From contig CAWEVH010000032.1 in assembly GCA_963812415.1 (NCBI GenBank), positions 62,001 through 126,000 on the forward strand: 64,000 bases of DNA, in the 5' to 3' direction. Both the position numbers and the translations under genes were made by a program. Shown piece after piece: positions 25,028 through 34,948 of the stretch. Below the pieces are notes generated by a model. That model worked only from the letters and a program-made list of their open reading frames with translations, was not told the origin of the DNA and made no database searches. This DNA comes from JACVRW01 sp963812415 (GTDB taxonomy: Bacteria > Actinomycetota > Thermoleophilia > Solirubrobacterales > Thermoleophilaceae). Within the stretch, counting starts at the first letter, position 1, and the number at the start of each line of letters is the position of its first letter.

Positions 25028-26059
25028 TTGGCTCGAGGCGATAGTCACCAAGATCCCGTCTGGGAGGAGTCTCGCGAACCGGTGGTGGACGTCAGCGTCG
25101 TCATCCCCTGCTACCAGGAGGGGGACGGCTTACCGTCAATGCTCGAGCAGGTAGGGACCGTGCTCGACGAGATGCCGGGGACCGCCGAGCTCGTGCTCGT
25201 GGACGACGGAAGCGCGGATGCGACCGGCGATCGCGCCGTGGCGCTGGCGCGTGAGTTCCGACACCCGACGCGGGTCGTCCGGCTGGTACGCAACTTCGGC
25301 CAACACCCGGCGGTGTTCGCCGGCCTCGAGCACACGCGCGGAGCGGTCGTCGTGACGATGGACAGCGACCTCCAGTACCCCCCGCGCGAGATCGTGCGCC
25401 TGGTCGCGGAGGTCTCGCCCGAATGGCCGGTCGTGTCGGGATACCGGGCCGATCGTCGCGATCCCTGGCTGCGGCGCACGCTCACCCGCGTCATGACCCG
25501 CTGGCTGAACCGCCAGACCAAGACCGACCTCCAGGACTTCGGCTCGATGTTCCGGGCCTATGACCGCACCGTGGTCCAGCGGATGCTCCAGGTAACCGAG
25601 CGCCACCGATTCGTGCCCGCGGTCGTTGCCTGGCTCGGCGTGCCGATCAAGGAGATCCCGGTCGAGCACCACGGCCGCGACGAGCGTGGGTCGCGCTATC
25701 GGCTGAGCACGCTGGCCGACATGTTCCTGGACCTCGTGACCGGATACGCCGTCTTCCCACTGCGGGTGCTCACGGCACTGGGGCTCGCGGCCTCGTTCCT
25801 CGGCTTCGTGGCCACCCTGATCTTCATCGCCTATCGGATCTTCGTTGGCGCCGGCGTGTCGGGGACGGTGTCCGCATTCGCCGTGATCTTCTTCCTGCTT
25901 TGCGTCCAGCTCCTGATCATCGCGCTGGTCGGCGAGTACGTGGGACGCATCTACACAGAGGCCAAGGGCCGGCCGTACTACATCGTGAACGACGTGGTCG
26001 AGAACCCGGCCGCACGGTCGACGGCAGCCGAGCAGCGACTCGACCCGGCGTCGGTGTGA
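25028..26059 (+). CDS. GT2 undecaprenyl-phosphate glycosyltransferase (ArnC/GtrB-like) with two TM helices
   Basis: About 343 aa from TTG 25028, or 325 aa from GTG 25082. Blocks: 'VVDVSVVIPCYQEGDGLPSMLEQV', 'AELVLVDDGSADATGDRA', 'NFGQHPAVFAGLEHTRGAVVVTMDSDLQYPPREI' (DSD metal site), 'GYRADRRDPWLRRTLTRVMTRWLNRQTKTDLQDFGSMFRAYDR' and 'VEHHGRDERGSRYRLSTLADMFLDLVTGY'. Two C-terminal transmembrane helices follow, as in ArnC and GtrB. It transfers a sugar to undecaprenyl phosphate on the inner face of the membrane. The next two genes overlap it and each other by 4 nt, so they form one operon. Confidence 0.92.
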   Translation: MARGDSHQDPVWEESREPVVDVSVVIPCYQEGDGLPSMLEQVGTVLDEMPGTAELVLVDDGSADATGDRAVALAREFRHPTRVVRLVRNFGQHPAVFAGLEHTRGAVVVTMDSDLQYPPREIVRLVAEVSPEWPVVSGYRADRRDPWLRRTLTRVMTRWLNRQTKTDLQDFGSMFRAYDRTVVQRMLQVTERHRFVPAVVAWLGVPIKEIPVEHHGRDERGSRYRLSTLADMFLDLVTGYAVFPLRVLTALGLAASFLGFVATLIFIAYRIFVGAGVSGTVSAFAVIFFLLCVQLLIIALVGEYVGRIYTEAKGRPYYIVNDVVENPAARSTAAEQRLDPASV

Positions 26060-26817
26060 GCGCTCCGACCCGGGGGGCCACGGTCAGCGACCGCTGTGAG
26101 CTGCTCGACTGGGACAGCCGGTTCTTCGGCCTGACGATCGCGCGGCTGAGCGCCGGGCGCCTCGACGAGGAGGACGCGGAGGCCGCGCTCGAGTGGTGCG
26201 AGCAGCACGCCGTCGACTGCCTCTACTTCCTCGCGACCGGCGACGACAGGGCGACGCTGCGTGCGGTCGAGGGGCGCTCGTTCGAGCTGGTCGACGTCCG
26301 GATCGACCTGAGCCGCCGGCTGGACGCCGCGACGCGCGATCCGCTCCCCGAGGGCGTGCGGCTCGCGGACGTCTCCGACCGAGCCGCGCTTGCGGCAGTC
26401 AGCCGCGAGGCGTTCACGGCCTCGCGCTTCTTCTTCGACGGCCGCTTCCCGCATGATCTCTGCGCATCCCTCTTCGAGACCTGGATCGACCGTGCCCTGG
26501 CGGGCGAGCTCGCCGAGGCCGTGCTCTGCGCCGAGCTGGATGGCGCTCCCGCGGGCTTCGTCACCTGCGAGCTGGACGAGAGCGGCGAGGGGCGCATCGG
26601 CCTGCTCGGAGTGTCGGCGCAGGCCCGCGGCCGTGGCGCGGGGACGCGCCTCTGCCGAGCGGCTCTCGCATGGTTCGCCCGCGAGGGCGCCAGGCGCGTG
26701 ACCGTGACGACGCAGGGGCGCAGCCTGCCCGCCCTGCGTCTCTACGAGAGCTGCGGATTCTCCACGAGCGCGGTGCGCCTCTGGTATCACCGCTGGTTCG
26801 ACCGGCGCGAGGCGTGA
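26056..26817 (+). CDS. GNAT acetyltransferase, WecD-like (dTDP-Fuc4N acetyltransferase candidate)
   Basis: 253 aa from GTG 26056. The N-terminal half opens with 'CELLDWDSRFFGLTIARLSAGRL', the WecD-type 'W(D/E)..FFG' motif, followed by a recognition domain. The C-terminal GNAT fold has 'AAVSREAFTASRFFFDGRFP', 'AAPAGFVTCELDE'-like strand 4, and the acetyl-CoA loop 'IGLLGVSAQARGRGAGTRLCRAAL' then 'VTVTTQGRSLPALRLYESCGF'. With wecE nearby, the likely reaction is N-acetylation of dTDP-Fuc4N to dTDP-Fuc4NAc. The substrate is inferred from context and the N-terminal motif. Confidence 0.82.
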   Translation: MSAPTRGATVSDRCELLDWDSRFFGLTIARLSAGRLDEEDAEAALEWCEQHAVDCLYFLATGDDRATLRAVEGRSFELVDVRIDLSRRLDAATRDPLPEGVRLADVSDRAALAAVSREAFTASRFFFDGRFPHDLCASLFETWIDRALAGELAEAVLCAELDGAPAGFVTCELDESGEGRIGLLGVSAQARGRGAGTRLCRAALAWFAREGARRVTVTTQGRSLPALRLYESCGFSTSAVRLWYHRWFDRREA

Positions 26818-29030
26818 GCACGACCACCCCCACGCCGCTGAGCGCGCCCGGTGAGGCGGCCGGGGCCGGACGAGACGGCTTCGCGCGCCGTGTGGGCGGA
26901 CCGGCCGCACTCGTGCTGGTGAGCGCCGTCGCGCTGTGGCTGATCTTCTCGGTGTCGCTCGGCGAGGTCGTGCGCTACCTGAGCTACGAGGCCGTCTTCG
27001 TCGCCGTCCCCGGCGTCCTCGCGTACATGGCGTTCGCCGGCGCCGACCGGGTCGGCCTGCGCGAGGTCGCCCTGGGATGGCCGCTCGGATACGCGCTCGA
27101 GCTCGCGGCATTCGCCGTGACCGCCGCCGCCGGCGCCCGCGACCTGCTCTGGGCCTATCCGCCGGTGGTCATCGCGCTGTCGGGCGCCGTGGTGCTCGTA
27201 CGGCGGCGGCGGCGCGTGCAGCCGGCACAGCCGGCGCCGGAGCGGCGGCAGGGCGACGATGGCGCGCGCTACTGGGGCTGGGGCCTGGCGGTGCTCGTCG
27301 GGGTGTTGCTGGTCTACGTCGCCGAGCGCTACTTCACGGTGACCCCGCTTCCCGCCGAGCTCACGGGGCCGGTGAGCTACGCCCAGGACTACGTCTGGCA
27401 GCTGTCGCTGGCAGCCGAGGCGCTCAATCACTGGCCGCCGACGCTGCCGAACGCCGCCGGCCTCGACCTCCACTACCACTACTTCGCCTACCTGCACATG
27501 GCTGCGGTGAGCCAGGTCACCGAGCTCGATCTCGGCCTCGTGAACTTCCGGCTGTGGGTCTTCCCCGTCCTCGCCCTGGTGTCGTTGCAGCTCGTGGCCA
27601 TCGGCCGGTCACTTGGAGCCGGCTCGTGGGCGGGCATCGTGGGGGGCGGGCTCGTCCTGCTGGTTGGGGCGTTCGATCCCTGGCCGCGGCCGCCGTCCGA
27701 GTTCTTCACGCACATCTACGAAAGCGCCTCGTACGGGTTCGGCCTCGTGTTCTTCCTTCCGCTCGCGCTCCTGATCGGCGAGCAACTCAGCGCGCGGGAG
27801 GGGCTCGGCGACCCGCGTCGCTGGGTGCTCGTGGGGGTGTTCGCCGCGGCGGCGAGTGGCTCGAAGTCCACGATCCTTCCGGTCTGCTTCCTGGCTATCG
27901 CGCTCGTCGGCGCGGCCGCGCTCTGGCTCGAACGCGGACGGCCCCTGCGCGAGCGCGTGATGCTCGGACGCGCGGCGCTCGGCGGAGCCATCATCGGGCT
28001 GTGCGCGCTGGCCTCGCGGCTCATCCTCTACCCGGGGGCCAGTGGGGAGATCGAGGTACATCCGCTGCGCGAGGTCGCGCGCCTCAATCCGGCCGCCTGG
28101 CTCAACGCCGAGCTCGGCCTCACCGGTGTGCCCAAGGCCGTGGTCGTGGCCTTCGCGGCGCTGCTCGAGACCGCCAAGCTGCTGGCGCCGCTAGCGCTCG
28201 GCCTGTGGGTCCTCGTCCGCGTACGCGGCCGGCGGCTCGGGGCCGCGGAGCTGTGGCTGCTGGCGCTGCTCGCGGCCAGCCTGCTCGCCTACTACACGCT
28301 CTTCCATCCGAGCGACAGCGACGTCTACTTCCTCTACTACGGCTACGTCGCCGCGGGCGTCGCGGCCGGGGCCGGAATGGTCATCCTGGCGCGGCGCTAC
28401 CTGCCCGCCGTCCGTCCGTCCGTGGCGACCGCGGCGATCGTGTGCGCGGTGGGCCTCGCCGTCTGGGCAACCGACGGCCCGCCGGGCGCCCACGAGGGCC
28501 AGAACACTCCGCCCGCGTTCTATCGCCACGCGCTCGGGGAGGTCACGTGGGCTCAGGACAACTCCAATCTGACGCCGAGTCTCCATGCCGGCATGCGCTG
28601 GATCGCGGACAACACCTCGGAGGACGCGGTGCTCGCGGTCAACAACCGCTGGCAGGATGCCGCCGGCTACGACCCGCGCTACTGCTACTGGACCGGCCTC
28701 GCGGAGCGCCGCGTGATGCTCGAGTGCGAGTACGGCACCGAGCTGAACGGCGAGTTCACGCCCTTCCCCGTGCTCCAGGCCGATCCCGAGGGCGCGGGCG
28801 GCGCGCTGGCGGACCGGGCGCGACTCGAGTTCCAGATGTTCTACGGAGAGGACGCCGTGGCGCGAGCGGCCGCGCGGGAGGCTGCCCGCCGCTACGGCGT
28901 GACGCACGCCGTGCTCGACCTGGTGCATCCGTTCGGGGCCTCCCCCGCAAGCGTCGCTCGGCTGGGGCCGGTCGAGTTCCAGAACGATGCCGTCATGGTC
29001 GTGCGGCTGGACGAAGCGTCCGGCGGCTGA
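26814..29030 (+). CDS. Large polytopic membrane protein, probable GT-C glycosyltransferase or polymerase
   Basis: 738 aa from GTG 26814 with about 12-13 transmembrane helices, then a soluble C-terminal domain of about 140 aa outside the membrane. After the first helices comes a large loop 'LPAELTGPVSYAQDYVWQLSLAAEALNHWPPTLPNAAGLDLHYHYFAYLHMAAV', whose acidic and aromatic residues resemble catalytic loops of GT-C enzymes. The C-terminal part has 'GMRWIADNTSEDAVLAVNNRWQD' and 'YCYWTGLAERRVMLECEYG'. I cannot name a family. As it follows a polyprenol-phosphate sugar synthase in the same operon, it may use that donor, or may polymerise repeat units. Both are inferences. Confidence 0.8.
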   Translation: MSTTTPTPLSAPGEAAGAGRDGFARRVGGPAALVLVSAVALWLIFSVSLGEVVRYLSYEAVFVAVPGVLAYMAFAGADRVGLREVALGWPLGYALELAAFAVTAAAGARDLLWAYPPVVIALSGAVVLVRRRRRVQPAQPAPERRQGDDGARYWGWGLAVLVGVLLVYVAERYFTVTPLPAELTGPVSYAQDYVWQLSLAAEALNHWPPTLPNAAGLDLHYHYFAYLHMAAVSQVTELDLGLVNFRLWVFPVLALVSLQLVAIGRSLGAGSWAGIVGGGLVLLVGAFDPWPRPPSEFFTHIYESASYGFGLVFFLPLALLIGEQLSAREGLGDPRRWVLVGVFAAAASGSKSTILPVCFLAIALVGAAALWLERGRPLRERVMLGRAALGGAIIGLCALASRLILYPGASGEIEVHPLREVARLNPAAWLNAELGLTGVPKAVVVAFAALLETAKLLAPLALGLWVLVRVRGRRLGAAELWLLALLAASLLAYYTLFHPSDSDVYFLYYGYVAAGVAAGAGMVILARRYLPAVRPSVATAAIVCAVGLAVWATDGPPGAHEGQNTPPAFYRHALGEVTWAQDNSNLTPSLHAGMRWIADNTSEDAVLAVNNRWQDAAGYDPRYCYWTGLAERRVMLECEYGTELNGEFTPFPVLQADPEGAGGALADRARLEFQMFYGEDAVARAAAREAARRYGVTHAVLDLVHPFGASPASVARLGPVEFQNDAVMVVRLDEASGG

Positions 29031-29034
29031 CGGC

Positions 29035-30100
29035 TCACCCGGCCCCGGCGCTCTCGAGCGCGGTCATGAATTGGTCGGGGCCGAAGCGAGCCGCGATCGC
29101 CGACGGCTCGGCGGGCGCCAGCGGCAGGCGCTCGAGCGCGGCGGCCAGGTCGGCGCTCGAGTCGTAGGCGAGCATCGGCAGGCCCTCGTACGCCGATGAC
29201 CAGAGCGGCGTCCGAACGATCACCGGCACGCCCTGCCGCGAGCGCTTCGATGATCACCGTCGGCTGGGCCTCGTGACCGGTCGACGGCACCACGAGCGCA
29301 TCCACGCCGGCAAGCACGTCGGTGGCAGGGCGGGGCCCGGCAAGCTCCACCACGTCCTCCAGCCCGAGCTGTCCGATGCGAGCCCGCAGGCGGCGCTCAT
29401 ACGCCTCGTCCTGGGGAAAGGCGGCCACGACGAGCCGCTTCCACAGCGGTCGCGCCGATCCGCCGGCGAGCTCCTCGACAAGCTCGACCAGCCCCTTCTC
29501 GGGGATCATCCGTGCCAGTGTGCCGAGCACCGCGGGGCCGCTCGGGGCCGACCGATCGGCCCTCAGCGCCTCGAAAGGGGCGATCTCCGGCTTCGTCAAG
29601 AAGTTGTTCGCCTCGTGGACGGCGAGCCCCGGCAGGCGCTCGCGGTAGGCCCTGGCGGCGGCGTCACCGATCACCAGCAGCGACCCGAAGCGCCTGTATG
29701 CGTACCGCGCCGACGGTCGGCGCGCGCTGTCCTGCTCGTGCATGAGGTTCACGACCCGAGCCCGGTTGCGCCGCAACCGCGAGGCCGCGAAGAGATAGGC
29801 CTGCACGCGTGCGGAGTTGGCGACGATCAGCTGGTCCGACCTCATGAGCCCGAGGAGTCGACGAGTGCGCGCGAGCGCCGCGATGGCGGGCGCTGTCAGG
29901 AAGGGGGGAAAGTCGGCGTCCGTCACCGGCAGACCGGCATCACGGGACCAGTGCGCGAGCGCGCTGTCCGCGGGACACACCATCTGCACGTCCATCCGCC
30001 CGCTGTCGGCCGCATGGCGAGCCAGGCGAAGAGCGAACCGCTGCCCGCCCCCCGCGATGTCGGCGTGGTCGAAGATCCACAGCCCGCGCATGCCGTTCAT
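29035..30100 (-). CDS. GT4 family glycosyltransferase, paralogue of the 20-21 kb gene (one frameshift)
   Basis: ATG 30100 (or ATG 30091) begins 'GLWIFDHADIAGGGQRFALRLARHAADS'. Further blocks are 'NSARVQAYLFAASRLRRNRARVVNLMHEQDSARRPS', 'VLGTLARMIPEKGLVELVEELAG' and 'VVPSTGHEAQPTVIIEALAAG', then a single frameshift near 29235 leads to 'VPVIVRTPLWSSAYEGLPMLAYDS' and the end at 29035. The extra base lies beside a run of Gs and Cs. It is collinear with the 20306-21385 product along its length. It lies after the flippase gene in a minus-strand pair with a 4-bp overlap. Confidence 0.88.
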
Positions 30101-31638
30101 CCGCGCCTGACGAAGCTACGCACGAGCGCCCGTTCCCCGGGCGTGGCGAACAGCGCCGCCCAGGCAAGCGCGTAGAGGGCGAGGCAGCCGAAGACGACCG
30201 CCACGAGCTCGGGCAGATTGTCCAGGTCGAGTACCAGACGGCAACCCACGAGGAGCAGAGCCAGGGCCGCGCACAGCGAGTACGTCGGGAGCCAGGCCTC
30301 GCGGATGAAGTCACGCAGCGTCGCGGTCGGGAACGCGTCGCGTACCAGCTTGAAGAAGATCGGGAACAGGAAGATGTACGGCGCCGAGATGGCGAGCGCG
30401 ACGCCCTCGAGGCCGAACAGCGGCGTCAGCACGAGGGCGAGCACGAAGTTGACCCCGGCGACGAGCCACGCGTACCAGGCAAGCTGGCGCACCCGGCCCG
30501 CGGCTACGAGCATCGCCCCGGACACGCCGGTGTTGCCACCGACCAGCCAGTAGCTCGCAAGGATCGCCAGCGCCGGAGCCGCCACCCGGAAGCGCTCGCC
30601 GAGCCAAACCTCGAGCAGCGGCGCGCTCACGACCATCAACGCCACCGTGACCGGGGCGACGATGGCGAGCACGTAGCGCGTGCCGCGGAGCAGGAGCTCG
30701 CGCACGCGGAACTGGTCCTCGTCGGCCAGGTAGCCGGACGCCACCGGAACCACCGTCAGGACGAGCGAGCCGTGCAGCTGGCGGATGACGTTGTGGGGCC
30801 GCACCGCTCCCTCGTAGAGGCCGACCGCGGCGGGCGAGCGGTAGGCGGCCAGGATGACCCGGTCGAGCGAGTAGATGACGATGTCGGTGATGCCGGCCAG
30901 GAAGAGCTGCCACGCGACGGCCAGCATCGAGCGCGCCTCGGCGGCATCCGCGTCCCGCGGGCGGGGCCGCGGCAGCGCCCGGGCCGAGGCGATCAGCGCA
31001 CATGAGAGCCCGATCAGTGCCGGCAGCGAGCCGCCCACCGCGATCAGCGCCCAGAGTGGCGCGTCGAGCACGACGAACAGCACCATCAGGATCCCGACCG
31101 TCGCGTAGCCGGCCATCTCACCGAGAGCGGCGCGACCGAACAGCTGATAGCTGCGCAGCGCGTCCTGGAACACCTTGAGCGGCCATCCGAGGGTGGTCAC
31201 GAGTCCCAGCACCAGCACGGCGGTCGAAGCGTCGTCCTTCAGCTCCTCGTTGATCCCGAGCACCGCCACAAGCCCCAGACCGCCTCCTGCGATCAGGACA
31301 CCCGCGGCCAGGCCGAGGACCGAGTAGATCGCGAAGGCGGTGCCGTAGGCGGTCGCCCGGTCGGCTTCCGAACTGCGCGACGAGATCGCCCGTACCGCCG
31401 CTGCCTCGACACTCAGCTGCACGATCAGGAGGTAGCCGGCGACGGCGATGAGCAGCCCGTAGACCCCGAACTCGCTGAGCGTCAGCGTCCGGCCCAGCAA
31501 GGTGATCACCCCGAGCATCACGAGTGTGCCGAACACCTGCGCGACCTGCTGGACGAGAGCGCCGCGGGCGACGTGCCGCTCGGCCGCGCCGGGCGCCGCC
31601 CCGGCGGACCCGAGCCCCTGCTCCTGACCCAACGTCAC
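30097..31638 (-). CDS. Wzx-type polysaccharide flippase
   Basis: 513 aa from GTG 31638, chosen because AGGAGG stands 4 nt upstream (31645-31650 region); an in-frame GTG 24 nt further up is possible. About 12-14 transmembrane helices of the MOP/PST family: 'ALVQQVAQVFGTLVMLGVITLLGRTLTLSEFGVYGLLIAVAGYLLIV' and 'FGRAALGEMAGYATVGILMVLF', 'VILAAYRSPAAVGLYEGAVRPHNVIRQLHGSLVLTVVPVASGYLADED'. It would flip undecaprenyl-linked repeat units across the membrane. It is a paralogue of the flippase at 53437-54973. It is the first gene of a pair with a GT4 gene, and it has a real Shine-Dalgarno site, which is unusual here. Confidence 0.9.
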   Translation of the reverse strand: MTLGQEQGLGSAGAAPGAAERHVARGALVQQVAQVFGTLVMLGVITLLGRTLTLSEFGVYGLLIAVAGYLLIVQLSVEAAAVRAISSRSSEADRATAYGTAFAIYSVLGLAAGVLIAGGGLGLVAVLGINEELKDDASTAVLVLGLVTTLGWPLKVFQDALRSYQLFGRAALGEMAGYATVGILMVLFVVLDAPLWALIAVGGSLPALIGLSCALIASARALPRPRPRDADAAEARSMLAVAWQLFLAGITDIVIYSLDRVILAAYRSPAAVGLYEGAVRPHNVIRQLHGSLVLTVVPVASGYLADEDQFRVRELLLRGTRYVLAIVAPVTVALMVVSAPLLEVWLGERFRVAAPALAILASYWLVGGNTGVSGAMLVAAGRVRQLAWYAWLVAGVNFVLALVLTPLFGLEGVALAISAPYIFLFPIFFKLVRDAFPTATLRDFIREAWLPTYSLCAALALLLVGCRLVLDLDNLPELVAVVFGCLALYALAWAALFATPGERALVRSFVRRG

Positions 31639-31693
31639 GAGCCCTCCTGGGCCGCCAGACACGCGATCCGCATGGAACCATTCAGCCTGTCAG

Positions 31694-32626
31694 ATGCCCC
31701 GCGTAACTGTCATCACCCCAGCCCACGACAGCGCCGACACGATCTCGGCGGCGGTCGGCTCCGTGCGCGAGCAGACATTCGGTGACTGGGAGCACGTGGT
31801 CGCCGACGACGCCTCCCGCGACGGTACGGCCGCCGTCCTCGACGGGCTGATGGGGGAGGATGCTCGGCTCCGTGTGGTCAGCACGCCATCCAACCTCGGC
31901 CCGGCGGGCGCCAGGAACCTCGCCCTCGAACAGGCCTCCGGAGAGCTGGTCGCGTTCCTGGACGCGGACGACCGGCTGCTGCCCGCCTACCTGGACCGGC
32001 TCGTGACGCTGCACGACAGGGCCGCCGGCGAGGGCCGGAGAGTCGGGATCGTCGCTTGCAACGCCTACCTTGAAGGCGGCTCCGGGCGGCTGCCGGAGAC
32101 CTACGCCGATCGTCACGGCTACGCCAACGGCGCCACGCTCACGGACCTGTTGCGCTCAAACCGGGTATTCGTCTCGGCTCTCTGCCCGACCGCGGTCATC
32201 CGCGCGGCGGGCGCCTTCTCGACCGAGTGCTGGGGCTCGGAGGATCACGACCTGTGGCTCCGCATCGTCGAGCACGGATACGAGGTGATCGGCACCAGCG
32301 AGCCGCTCGTGATCTACCGGCTGGGTGCCGAGTCGATCTCGAGCAGCGCCGTCGGGATGGCGCGCACCGATCAGGCCACATACCGGCGCGCCCTCGCTCG
32401 CGGTCGGCTCGACCCGGAGCAACGCCGCATCGCGCGCGCCGGACTGCGCACGGCGCGTGCGGCTGAGGCATTCGAGCGCCTGACCTCCCACCGTCAGGCC
32501 GGCTGGCGCACGCGGGTCGGGCAGGTCGTCCAAGCGCTCCCGGCGTTTGCGGCGGCGGGGTTGAGCCAGCCCCGACGCTGGCCGCACTGGACGCGTGTCG
32601 TCTGCGCTCGGGCCCGGCGGCCCTGA
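31694..32626 (+). CDS. GT2 family glycosyltransferase
   Basis: 310 aa from ATG 31694. GT-A motifs are 'RVTVITPAHDSADTISAAVGSVREQTFGDWEHVVADDASRDGT', 'NLGPAGARNLALEQASGELVAFLDADDRLLPAYLDRL' (DADD metal site) and 'TECWGSEDHDLWLRIVEHGYEV' (ED catalytic pair region). It has no transmembrane segment. The gene is divergent from the flippase, and is followed after 5 nt by a GT4 gene. The 55 bp before it hold no clear TANNNT element. Confidence 0.92.
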   Translation: MPRVTVITPAHDSADTISAAVGSVREQTFGDWEHVVADDASRDGTAAVLDGLMGEDARLRVVSTPSNLGPAGARNLALEQASGELVAFLDADDRLLPAYLDRLVTLHDRAAGEGRRVGIVACNAYLEGGSGRLPETYADRHGYANGATLTDLLRSNRVFVSALCPTAVIRAAGAFSTECWGSEDHDLWLRIVEHGYEVIGTSEPLVIYRLGAESISSSAVGMARTDQATYRRALARGRLDPEQRRIARAGLRTARAAEAFERLTSHRQAGWRTRVGQVVQALPAFAAAGLSQPRRWPHWTRVVCARARRP

Positions 32627-32631
32627 GCCGG

Positions 32632-33790
32632 ATGCGCGCCCATGTCGGTCTGAACCTCGTCTACCTCGTGCCCGGTGAGACCGGCGGGATGGAGACCTAT
32701 GCGCGGGAGCTCGTCGAGGCGCTGGTGACCGTCGCCCCGGAGCTGCGGTTGACCGCGTTCGTGAATCGCGAGGCCCACGAGGCGCGCGACGGCCCCTGGG
32801 GTGAGCTCGTCCCCGCCGTCACGGTGCCGGTCCGTGCACGCAACCGGGCCCAATGGGTGCGTGGTGAGCAGGAGCTGCTGCCGCGCCTGGCCTCCCGCGC
32901 CGGAGTGGATCTGGTCCACAGCCTCGGCTCGACAGGACCCGCCTGGGGGCGCTTTCGCCGCGTCTCCACGATCCACGATCTCCACTTCCGCACGGCTCCC
33001 GAGGCTCACTTCGGCGTCCGGGGTCTCGGGATGCGCCTGCTCGTCCCGCTCTCAGCCAGGCGTGCGCACCGGGTGATCGCCGACTCCCGCGCCGTCAGGG
33101 ACGAGCTGCTCGCACTCCTGCGGCTGCCGGCCGAGAAGGTCGACGTTGTGCCGCTCGGGTTCGGTGGACGGAGCCGCGCCGAGCCGCTCGCCGAACACGA
33201 GGTGAGGCGAGCGCTTGGGCGTATCCGATCACGATCGTCTCCTGCTCAGCGTCTCGGCCAAGCGCCCGCACAAGAACCTGGCGAGGTTGCTCGACGCGCT
33301 CGCTCTGATCGAAGCGGCCCGTCGGCCAGTCCTCGTGCTGCCCGGCTACCCGACCGAGCACGAAGCCGAGTTACGCCACCGGGCAGCGGCGCTGGGCCTC
33401 ACGGCCCACACACGCTTTCTCGGATGGGTCGACGGCGCGGAGCTGGAGGGCCTCTACGCGAGCGCCGCCTGCTTCGTCTTCCCCTCGCTGTCGGAGGGCT
33501 TCGGCCTGCCCGTGCTCGAGGCCATGAGCCGGGGCGTACCCGTCGCCTGCTCGGGGGAAGGGGCCGTCGCCGAAGTGGCCGGAGACGCCGCCCTGCGGTT
33601 CGATCCTCGCTCCCCGAGGGCGATCGCAGACGCCGTGGAGCGACTGCTGAGCGATGCAGCGGAGGCCGACCGCCTGCGCCAGGCCGGACGCGTCCACGCC
33701 GCCGGCTTCACGTGGGAGCGGACCGCGCGCGGCACCCTCGCGTCCTACCGGCGGGCGCTGGGGTGCGGCACCTCTGTGTGCCAGGGCTAA
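32632..33790 (+). CDS. GT4 family glycosyltransferase (one frameshift)
   Basis: ATG 32632 starts 'VGLNLVYLVPGETGGMETYARELVEALV'; the N-terminal domain has 'DLVHSLGSTGPAWGRFRRVSTIHDLHF' and 'RRAHRVIADSRAVRDELLALL' and 'VDVVPLGFG'. One indel near 33215 leads to the C-terminal domain: 'DHDRLLLSVSAKRPHKNLARLLDALALI', 'LGWVDGAELEGLYASAACFVFPSLSEGFGLPVLEAMSRGVPVACS', with the E-x7-E motif in 'EGFGLPVLE'. It resembles mannosyl- or rhamnosyltransferases of the WbaZ/MtfB type. The stop (TAA) begins a TAACCT -10-like hexamer for the next gene. Confidence 0.88.
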
Positions 33791-33793
33791 CCT
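33788..33793 (+). promoter_or_regulatory. -10-like TAACCT overlapping a stop codon, before the 33805 gene
   Basis: TAACCT starts with the TAA stop of the previous gene and ends 11 nt before ATG 33805. Confidence 0.35.
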
Positions 33794-33804
33794 CCGGCCT
33801 CGGC

Positions 33805-34948
33805 ATGCGCATCGCCTTCCTCACCGACACCCGCGAGATCGGGGGCGCGGAGCGCCACCTCGTCGATCTCGCCGCCGGGATGGCGGCGGCGGGCCACGAG
33901 ACCTTCGTGCTGGCCCCCCAGGACGAGTTCGTCGAGTACGCCGCGCGCGAGGCCCCCGGCGCGCGGAGCGCACGCGCATTCAGCGATGCCTACAACGACA
34001 CCGCTACGGCGCCGCGGCGCCTCGCCGAGCTGGCGAGGCAGCTCCGGCGCATGGTTGGCGCCCTCCGGCGGCTCCGACCCGACGTGCTGCACGTCAACAA
34101 CGGCGGCTGGCCGGGCTCAGACCTGCTGCGCCTGGCCCCGCTCGCGGGGCGGCTGGCCGGAGTACCGCGGCGGATCATGACCGTTCATTCGAATCCATGG
34201 CCGCGGGAGCGGTGGCATCCAGGCCGTGGCCGACGCGCTGGTCTGGCGCAACGCCGACGAGATCGTCTGCCCGAGCGGCGCGGTGGCCACGGGACTGGGC
34301 GAGCGGCGCGGGATGCCGCCGGCGCTCGAGCGGCGGATCCATTACGGGGTCGCCGCACCCGGCGGTGAGGACGAGGCGAGCGCGCTGCGAGAGCAGCTCG
34401 CCTCGGACGGCGAGCTGCTGGTGGGCATGGTGTCCGCTCGGCCCATTCCCGAGAAGGGCTACGAGGTGTTCCTCGAAGCGTTGGGCGCGACGACCACGGC
34501 GGTGCGAGGCGTGCTCGTGGGGCGCTACCCGCAGCGCTTCGAGGATCTGGTCGACCGCGCGGGGCTGAACGGCCGGCTGGAGTTACCGGGTCTGCAGCGG
34601 AACGTGGGGGCCTACTACCACGCCTTCGACCTGTTGACGGTGCCGTCGACCGCCGAGGAATGCATGCCGCTGGTCATCCTCGAGGCCGCCGCCGCGGGCA
34701 CCCCCGCGTTCGGGTCGCGCCTGTCGGGCATCCCCGAGGCGATCGACGACGGCCGCAGCGGCCGGATCTTCCCCGCAGGCGACGCCGCAGCCCTCGCGCG
34801 ACTGATCGAAGCCGCGGCCGCGGACCGGCAGCGCGTGGCAAGCATGGGCGTCGAGGCCCATCGCCGCTGGCAGGAGCGGTTCACACTCGACCGGATGCTG
34901 GCCGCGCACGAGGCGCTCTACTCGGGCCGCACGGCGACGCAGGCGTAG
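33805..34948 (+). CDS. GT4 family glycosyltransferase (one frameshift)
   Basis: ATG 33805 begins 'RIAFLTDTREIGGAERHLVDLAAGMAAAGHETFVLAPQDE'; 'RRLRPDVLHVNNGGWPGSDLLRLAPLAG' and 'RRIMTVHSNPWPRE' follow. An indel near 34215 joins to 'VADALVWRNADEIVCPSGAVATGL', 'LLVGMVSARPIPEKGYEVFLEAL', 'NVGAYYHAFDLLTVPSTAEECMPLVILEAAAAGTPAFGSRLSGIPEAI' (GT4 donor motif) and the end at 34948. Its end overlaps the convergent methyltransferase by 31 bp. It is probably one of the transferases that build the repeat unit. Confidence 0.88.

Noticed and set aside
29031..29240. In-frame continuation of the 29-30 kb glycosyltransferase to 28892
   Set aside because: After about 29235 that frame becomes shadow sequence antisense to the membrane protein gene; the other frame matches the paralogue's C-terminus to the stop at 29035.
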